From: Erigeron canadensis
Taxonomy: Eukaryota > Streptophyta > Magnoliopsida > Asterales > Asteraceae
Reading direction: 5' to 3'
Length of the DNA stretch: 64,000 nt
NCBI RefSeq assembly: GCF_010389155.1
Contig: NC_057765.1
Coordinates: 21,036,270-21,100,269 of the forward strand
Part shown: positions 56,273 to 64,000 of the stretch, in pieces
How positions within the stretch are numbered: the stretch's first letter is position 1
Layout: each line of letters starts with the position of its first letter
Made by a program: the position numbers and the translations under genes
Notes under the pieces: generated by a model
What the model saw: the letters and a program-made list of their open reading frames with translations, nothing else
Database searches by the model: none
Told to the model about the DNA's origin: nothing

Positions 56273-59200
56273 ATGGCTTCTCGTGAAGCTTTGGCTTTAG
56301 GTTCTGACACAAGACCTCCAGTTCTCTACCGTGGTTCTTATCAACTATGGAAGAAAAGATTCATGGATTATGTGGAATGTCAACCAAATGGTCACCTTCT
56401 TAAAGATTCCATTCTTAATGGACTTGCAGTTCATCGCCATCCCACCACTGGTGCAATACTCACTCATGATCTTTTGAATCCTAAACAAAAAGATCGAACA
56501 GCTGCAGATAACAGAGCTAGATCATGCTTATACAAAGAACTGCCAGATGAAATCTATGGTTTTGTTGATTCTTATGATACAGCCAAGGAGATATGGGATG
56601 AGGTGGCAAGACAAATGGAAGGATCTGACCTAACTTCAACAATTAGATTGACAAATGTGTTGACTGAGTTTGACAACTTCAGCAAATTGCCAAATGAATC
56701 TCTAGAGGCTGTCTACTGTAGATTCTGCAATGTCATAAATGAACTTAGGAAGAACAATGTCAAGAAATCAGAGATTGAGTTAAATATCAAATTCATCAAA
56801 GCTCTTGGTCCTGAGTGGGAAGATTATGGAACTCAGATTAAGCAACATCAAAATCTGGTCAAGTTCTCCATCCATAATCTTCATGAATCCTTCAAACTCA
56901 ATGAACATCAAGTCCTAAACAAATCTTCATCGAACAAAATGTCAGAAGTTGTATCTTCTGATCCTTTGGCATTAATTGTTGAAAAGAAGGTTTCTAAAGC
57001 TCTTAAAAGGCAAATGGTGGTTGTTTCTTCGTCTGATGAGGAGGGAGATGATATGTTGGCTCCAAGAGATGGTGTTTCTGACGAATTATATCAAGCTCTT
57101 GTCGCAGTTACCATGCACTTCAAGAAAAAGTACTACAAAGCGAGGCCAACTAACAACAATCTCCGCACTTCTTCCACAAGTGCATTTCCCAAGAAGGAAC
57201 ACTATCATTCAAAGAATAATGGTCAAGGTGAATCAAGTGGATCCAAGCATGTGGAAAAGAAAGTTGAAGGTTATGACAAACAACTTGTTGAGAAGGGTAA
57301 AGTTTCTGACAAAAAGTGCTACAATTGTGTTAATCCTGGTCATTTTGCAATTGATTGCAAGCAACCTCGTAAGAGAAACTATCAGTACTACAAGCAGAAG
57401 ATGTTATTGGCAAAGCAAGTGGAAGCCGGTCATGCATTGCTTGCTGAAGATGACAAATGGCTGTTGCTCTCGGATAATGAAGATGAAGATCTCTCTGCAA
57501 ATGTGTGCTTCATGGCGAGGTTGGCCAAGGACAAAGCTTTTGAGGGTGAAAGCACTGATGATGAATACCCAGATGATGAGTAAATCTACACTCTGTTTTT
57601 TCAATAGTTAAAGATAAAGAGTCGTTTGATTTAGCTTTATCAAATTTGACAACTCATATCACGTCTTTAACCAACAAAAATAAAAAAGTTGAAAAATAGT
57701 ATTTCATTCTCTAAAAGTGAATTTTCAAAACTCTTTGAAGAATATTCAAAATTACTTTTTGATTATGATACTATTAAACAAGATTTTCAAACATACAAAG
57801 ATCAAATGTTGGTTAAAGAATGTGAGTTGAATGCCTCTCCTGATTCTAAGTTATTACATAAATGTCACAATCTTGAAAAAACCATTCATGATCTTGAAAA
57901 AGCCAATCAAGATCTTGAAATTCAAAAGACCAATGAGTAGCTTCGAGCAAATGCTAGACAAATGGATGTTGATATTCTTAATAAAAAGCTTCAAGAATCC
58001 AAACCAAACAATGTTGACCTAGAAAGAAAGATTTCTGATTTAAATCATACTTGTTTTTTGAAAGGTGTTGAGATTGAAAATCTTAAAAACCAAATTAAGG
58101 AATTCAAAAAGAATATACTTTTCTATCAAGAGAAGTTATATAAAGTTCAACAAAACCCTTTTTTGGATTTTACAACCTATTTCAACAAGTCGAAAATTGA
58201 CAAATCGGAACTTCTTCATGGGTTGGGATTTGAGAATATCACACCATTACAAAAGGCAAAACACCAAATTGAACCTCTGTATGATGAAAAATTTCTTCGC
58301 CTTGGTATGGTACAACAATTTATTCGTCCACTGGATGACGAATTTGAGACTGATGATGTTGAGAAAATACCTCAAACTGAATTTTTGGTCAACTATGATT
58401 CTATAAATGCTTCATGTAATTTTAAAGAATCTTCAATTTTCAAAGTATAAGAAATAGCATCAAATTTTCAAAACCAAGAGTCAATTGGTATTTCACCTAA
58501 ACCTACTAAAATGTATGTTCCATCCATATTTTTGGAAAAACAAATAGAAGGTTTACAACAAAAGGTGAATTCTCAACAACAAGTCATTGATCATCTCAAG
58601 TTTCAAAATCAAAGTTCAGAAAATGAATTAATTGATGTAGACACCAAGAGAGTTTGTGTGAATGTTTCTACTCAAACTTATCTAAGTGCTGGAGTAGACC
58701 ATTCCACTCAGACTACTTGTGTTTCATCTACTGATTTCTCCACCCAAATCTTGACTGATTCTCTTGAGTGTTCATGTCAAACTGCTGCTACTATAGCTGA
58801 TGAGTATGTGCAATCTGATTTATCTAATGACGAACTTGCACATAGTTTAGTTTTGATATGGTACTACTTTAGGTTTTTCACTTATGATTCTTTTGAAGAA
58901 TTAGATGTTCACCCTAAGCTTAGTGCTATTATAGGTGTTGATACTTCTACTCTAATTTCTTGTGAAGCCAAAGATGTGTCAGTTCAAGTTGATCTAATTC
59001 CTGAGACTACCCATAGTGTAAAGTTGGATACCAAGATTCCTGATTTTTCAAAAATATCTCCGGTTGAACCTTTCACAAAAGATGATTTTGATAAATTCAT
59101 GGAGGGAGAATATGCTTTTGATTCTGAAACTGAGAAAAAGATTGAATCTACCAAAATCAAAGTTGAATCAGAAGAGGGATCTCCAAAATTGTTTTCCAAA

Positions 59201-60061
59201 TATCCAACTTCACATTATTCTAAGAAACAAGTCATTCCAAAAGTTGTCAAGACTGAACCAAAGACTGTCAAAAAACCAAGAATCAATAAGTTAAAAACAA
59301 AGTGTCCTACTTCTGAAAAGCATGTCAAAACCAAACAAGTTGAGACCATTCCCAAAATCAAATACAACAAAGAGAAACTTCTAGAAATCAACTCAAATGT
59401 TTCTTTATCTAACTCTCAATCTAGTTCATTACCTAAAGTATCTAAATCTAGCTCAGTTTTGCTAACTAGGGATGCTTCAAATGGTGCAACTAGGTATAGG
59501 GATAGATATGGCTGGTTTTCTCATGATAAACCTAAGAAACAAGAAGTTTCCGCACCTTCAAAAGAGTCTAACAAGATAAAAGTGCTTCAAAACTCTCGTT
59601 CTAATCCTCTTAGTGTCAATCCAATAGGTGGAAAGAGTTTGATTAGTGAGTCTAAATGGGTAGCTAAGTCTTTAGTACCTAAGATCACTAAAGTTGATAA
59701 AAGGAAGAAAAGGCAAAGGAGAAAAGCGGGTAGAAAGAAGAAGCTTGTTTCTGATGTGTCAAACAATTTATCTTTTAAATCCCTTTAGAAAAACAATGTT
59801 AATGGTGCCAAGGCTAAGCCTTGTGATTTTGTAAACAATGTTAATTCTCATGTGTATGGTTTGAATGGTGGTAAACATGTTACTTTTGATTCATGTGTTA
59901 ATGTTCGTTGGTTTTATTCAAATGTGCTTGTTGATAATGTGCTTGTTAATGCCTATGTTGATACTAAAGCATGTTTGTATGCATATCCTAAGTTATATAC
60001 CCTGCCTGTTTTAACTAACCACAAAGGACCCGTCTTCAAGTGGGTACCTAAAGTCGGTTAA
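56273..60061 (+). pseudogene. Element E gag with long coiled-coil extension, degenerate
   Basis: ATG 56273 (MASREALALGSDTRPPVLYRG) starts a 436-residue open gag with a CCHC knuckle CYNCVNPGHFAIDC (about 57320-57361) and an acidic end. After TAA 57581 the sequence stays gag-like: a short segment in another frame (57600-57697), then the original frame with stops at 57938, 58448 and 59786 until the final stop at 60059. The extension has coiled coils (57700-58140), a Thr/Ser-rich part and a Lys-rich part ending KWVPKVG, as in the other gag proteins here. Long Gag with coiled coil fits Sirevirus-type elements. Confidence 0.82.
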
Positions 60062-60077
60062 ATTTCTATGATTGCAG

Positions 60078-63000
60078 GAAATAACCATCTGTGTTTGGAT
60101 ACTCGATTACGGATGTTCAAAACACATGACTGGCTATAAAGCATTGCTCAAGAACTTTATCGAACGATTCATGGGAACTGTTCGATTTGGTAACAACAAT
60201 TTCGCTCCTATCCTAGGCTATGGTGATATTGAACGCAATGGAATTGTCATTAAGAAAGTTCACTATGTTGAAGGATTAAGTCATAACTTGTTCAGTGTTA
60301 GACAATTCTGTGACAACAATCTTCAAGTTCTTTTTCGACAATCTCTTTGCAAAGTTCAAACACTAGATGGAGTTGACATTTTGTGTGGCGACCGCGATGA
60401 TAACCTTTTTACCGTTAATCTCGATGATAACCAACCAACCGATAATATTTGTCTCATTTCGAAGGCTACATCAAAGAATTCTTGGTTGTAGCATAGAAGG
60501 CTTTCTCACCTAAACTTTCCTACCATCAATACTTTGGTCAACAAGCATCTTGTTGAAGGCTTGCCAGACTATAAGTATGAAAGTGAGCATATGTGTCCTT
60601 CTCATAAACCTAAAAAATCTCCAAATTCATTAGCACCTCTTCATTTGCTTCACATGGATCTTTGTGGACCGATGAAAGTACAAAGCCAAAATGGGAAGAA
60701 ATACATCTTGGTTATTGTTGATGATTATTCAAGATATACTTGGGTCAAGTTTCTTGCCTCCAAAGATGAAACAACTCAAACTTTGATCGATTTCATCACT
60801 TCTACTCAAGTAAATCTTCAACTTCCAGTACGTTACATCCGTTCGGATAATGGAACTGAGTTCAAAAATGTCGTGTTTGATGAATTTTGTAAATCCAAAG
60901 GCATTACTCACCAATTCTCTACGGTTCGTACCCCACAACAAAATGGTGTCGTTGAAAGGAGAAATCGAACGCTTGTGGAAGCTGCAAGAACCATGTTTGC
61001 TTATTCTAAGTTACCTTCCAATAGGTGGGCTGAAGCTGTAGACACTGCTTGTCACACTCAGAATCGGTCCATTGTTAATCAGAGTTTTGAGAAGACTCCC
61101 TATGAGGTTGTTAACAAACGGAAACCCAACATCAACTATTTTCATATCTTTGGATGTGTTTGTTATACTCTGAATGATCGGAAAAATCTTGGAAAGTTCG
61201 AGAAGAAAGGTGATGAAGGTTACTTTGTTGGTTATTCTAAGACATCAATTGCCTACCGAATCTACAATCGCCGAACAAATACGATTCAAGAAACAATGAA
61301 TGTTTGGTTTGATGAGATGTCGGACATGATCTTTGAGCAAGAAAGTTTACTACCAACAAGTAATGATCCAAATGCTTCAAGTACTTCATCAAGAACTTCT
61401 ACTTTGGCATCTAAATTCAAGAAGTTTCCAGCTCCAACGAGTGATGAGTTAGATATTCTTTTTGAAGAATTCTACAATTCTAAACCGATTCATGATGAAG
61501 AACCTCAAATTGTCGTTGAACCAGTTTCGAACAATGATCCAGTTCTTGACAACCATCATGAATCATCATCAAGTTCTTCTGAGCAACTTCAAATAGTAGT
61601 TCTTCATCCTCTTCTAATGATTCTTCTTCTCAATCCTCTCCTGATAATTCTTCTCCAGTGAATGTTCAAGAACAACCTACCCAATTTACCCAAACTACCA
61701 ATCCGATAAACACTCCAAATGTATATGTGCCTCTTGATTTCGATCATCCATCTTACGAGGAAGCTGTTCAACCATGCTATGATTCCATCTCTCAGCAAAA
61801 CTCTGGTTTTAATGATGATGATGTTGATGTCAATCAATAAGATCCTCTTCCTCATGATCGCAAATGGTCACGTATGTGAAAAGATCATCCTACAGATCAA
61901 ATCATTGGAGATCCACAAGCCGGAGTAACTACTCGTACTTCAGTGAATGAGTGTCTGGTTGCAATTTCTCTTAGCAACATTGAACCCAAAACTGTTTCTG
62001 AAGTCTTCGAGATCCAGAATGGGTTAAAGCTATGCAAGACGAACTCGCTCAGTTTGAAAGACTGAAAGTATGGAGATTAGTTCTGAATCCAAGGAAAAAT
62101 GAACCTATTGGCACAAAATGGATTTTCAAGAACAAGAAGGATGAGAATGGAGTGGTAGTAAGGAACAACGCTCGATTAGATGCAAAGGGTTATTGCCAAC
62201 AACCTGGTGTTGATTTCGACGAAACTTTTGCTCCAGTTGCAAGAATGGAAGCCATTCGGATTTTCTTGGCTTATGCTGCATTAAGAAACTTTATTGTGTT
62301 TCAAATGGATGTGAAGACAGCTTTCTTGAATGGTGATCTCAAAGAAGAAGTTTACGTTGAACAACCAGAAGGTTTTGTTGATCCCAAAAGACCAAACCAT
62401 GTCTACAGGTTAGACAAGGCTCTCTACGGTCTTAAGCAAGCACCCCGAGCATGGTATGATTCCTTATCTACTTTCTTGATTAGAGGTGGCTTCACCAAAG
62501 GCACAATTGACCCTACCCTATTCATTCGCAAACACGGTAAGCATGTTCTTCTTGTCCAAATATATGTTGATGACATTATCTTTGGGTCAACCAGTCAAAC
62601 ATTTTGTCGAAACTTTTCATCTCTAATGGTTAATCATTTTGAAATGAGCATGATTGGGGAAATGAACTACTTTTTGGGTCTTCAAATGAAACAACTACCA
62701 AATGGTATTTTCATATCACAAGGTAAGTATATTCATGACATGTTGAAAAAGTTTGATATGACTACTTGTTCTTCAATTTCAACTCCAATGGCTGCTCGTA
62801 CAAGTATTAATGCTGATAAGAATGGGAAACCATTTGACCAAAAAAGATATAGAAGTATGATTGGTTCATTGTTGTATCTTACAGCATCTCGCCCAGATAT
62901 AATGTTTGCAACATGTATGTGTGCTAGGTATCAAGCTGCTCCAACTGATTTACATTTTCAAGCAGTGAAACGAATATTTCGTTATCTGAAGGGTACACCT

Positions 63001-63510
63001 AATTTAGGTCTCTGGTATCCAAGGGATACTGGATTCAATTTAACAGCCTATTCAGATGCAGATCATGTAGGTTGTAAGCTTGATCGCAAGAGCACTTCCG
63101 GTACTTTACAATATTTGGGTGATAAAATTGTGAGTTGGTCTTCCAAGAAACAAAACTGTGTGTCACTATTAAAAGCTGAAGCTGAATATGTGGCTGCGGC
63201 TAGTTGTTGTGCTCAAGTGTTATGGATGAAGACTCAACTTACTGATTATGGTCTGAAATATGATCATATTCCCATCTATTGTGACTCTCAAAGTGCCATT
63301 GCTATTGTAGTCAACTCAGTAAACCACTCTCGATCAAAGCATATTGATGTGAGATATCATTTTCTCAAAGATCATATTGAGAAAGGTGACATCGAGCTCT
63401 ACTTTGTGGGAACTGACTATCAGCTTGCAGATTTGTTCACTAAACCACTGGATGAGAAAAGGTTTAACTTTCTTATCTCTAAGCTTGCCATGTTAAATCT
63501 TGAACCTTAA
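60078..63510 (+). pseudogene. Element E pol (protease, integrase, RT, RNase H), degenerate
   Basis: Begins after ATTGCAG. Protease active site reads D-Y-G (60105-60113) in LDYGCSKHMTG. A TAG at 60489 replaces the tryptophan before HRRLSH, and the second CxxC of the integrase zinc region is lost (CPSHKP). Core residues in HMDLCG, SDNGTEF and VVERRN are present. A frameshift near 61590-61660, a TGA at 61877 and a one-base loss near 62003 separate integrase from RT. RT and RNase H are open from about 62010 to 63510 with YVDD at 62563-62574 and SDADH, AEAEY and CDSQSAI RNase H motifs. Copia domain order. Confidence 0.92.
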
Positions 63511-64000
63511 CTTATTTTGTTCTAGATACATTCTTGAAAAACAAAATATAAAATTTGAAAAGACAAAAATCAAATACAAAAATATAAAATTTTGAAAAAT
63601 AACAAAAAGATTTTCTTTATTTTTTTTCTTCTTTTTCTTTATCAAATTGGCTTGCATATATTCTGTATGCAACCCGTTCTTCATTGAGCTATTTATTTCA
63701 AAATGGCTTATGCATATAAAATGTGTTGTTATACATATAGATTGATATAAGATAACGCGAAATTGAACGCCTTTGTGTACTTCCAAGTGGTCTTATATGA
63801 ATATGTATGTGTAATGGCAATTTTTCATTTGTTTAAAATTGCAAACAATTCTCTTCAAGAGTCTTGATTTTGTGGCAAACAGGGAGTACACAAAGGCGTT
63901 CAATCCTTCGCATCTTACATCAACAAGTTGGATGCAAAATAAAACGTTTAAACACAAATTTAACTTAATCAATTGTTCAAGATGAGACAACTCGGGAGTA
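63511..64000 (+). other. Post-pol region of element E with 20-bp inverted repeat
   Basis: Non-coding. ATTGAACGCCTTTGTGTACT at 63762-63781 and its exact complement at 63885-63904 form a perfect 20-bp stem with a 103-nt loop. The window ends before any polypurine tract or LTR. Confidence 0.85.

Larger units (their letters stand above)
54666..64000 (+). mobile_element. Element E: Ty1/copia (Sirevirus-like), 3' end outside window
   Basis: A 306-bp 5' LTR, initiator-Met primer site, a long untranslated leader with hairpins, gag with a long coiled-coil extension, and pol ending at 63510. After pol there is AT-rich DNA with a 20-bp inverted repeat; no 3' LTR is reached by 64000. It is inserted in relic G (left flank CATAA at 54661-54665). 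Stops and frameshifts show it is not autonomous. Confidence 0.92.

Noticed and set aside
1..64000. Host genes, functional tRNA or rRNA genes, CRISPR arrays
   Set aside because: None found; every sizeable coding stretch is explained by retrotransposon proteins, and no regular spacer-repeat array exists.

Overview
This is plant nuclear DNA made almost entirely of nested and decayed retrotransposons. I see no host gene, functional rRNA or tRNA, CRISPR array or bacterial-type operon. Ty1/copia polyproteins with initiator-tRNA-Met-type primer binding sites (TGGTATCAGAGC), a Ty3/gypsy element with an antisense gene, CACTA- and hAT-type miniature elements and AT-rich spacers point to a flowering plant, most likely a eudicot. 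The family or species cannot be fixed from this sequence alone.

Layout, left to right. (1) Element A is a Sirevirus-like copia element: window positions 1-4685 plus 17567-28048. It looks like two head-to-tail copies sharing one LTR (about 17960-18406). Copy 1 contributes the end of a post-pol spacer and an extra 3' gene (ORFx, 1172-4545, broken by an hAT-like MITE). The shared LTR is followed by gag, pol, the same spacer and a second ORFx cut off at 28048. (2) Element B (4686-17566) is a complete but heavily mutated copia element inserted just behind ORFx copy 1. It has LTR-gag-pol-ORF3-LTR, with a 450-bp solo LTR (12068-12517) inside ORF3. (3) B' (28049-30336, minus strand) is a gag-pol-less fragment, a chimeric LTR joined directly to ORF3. 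(4) 30337-32431 is AT-rich DNA with two foldback elements and tandem repeats. (5) Element D (32432-44837) is a complete, young copia element: two 967-bp LTRs with 5 differences and a perfect 5-bp target duplication. Its coding regions are nevertheless frameshifted and partly deleted. (6) 44838-47032 is spacer with a CACTA-type MITE and a 317-bp tandem duplication. (7) Element F (47033-53282) is a Ty3/gypsy Tat-like element with gag, protease and a spliced antisense gene, but no reverse transcriptase or integrase. (8) A small copia relic G (53760-54665) is cut by element E. (9) Element E (54666 to beyond 64000) is another Sirevirus-like copia element whose 3' LTR lies outside the window.

How the parts fit together. 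A, B and D each carry a large extra 3' gene whose N-terminal region resembles the 'putative plant transposon protein' type, followed by acidic linkers and coiled coils. In B and D that gene has its own TATA box and a leader with an AAACCCTAA motif. In A it sits directly behind a textbook 3' splice site. All four copia elements also show a splice-acceptor-like signal between the gag stop and the protease. The elements carry family-specific palindromes in LTRs or leaders; the most striking is an array of about eleven ACGATC hairpins in the untranslated leader of E. Most coding regions are pseudogenes by nonsense changes (often TGG, CAG or CGA to stop) and small indels.
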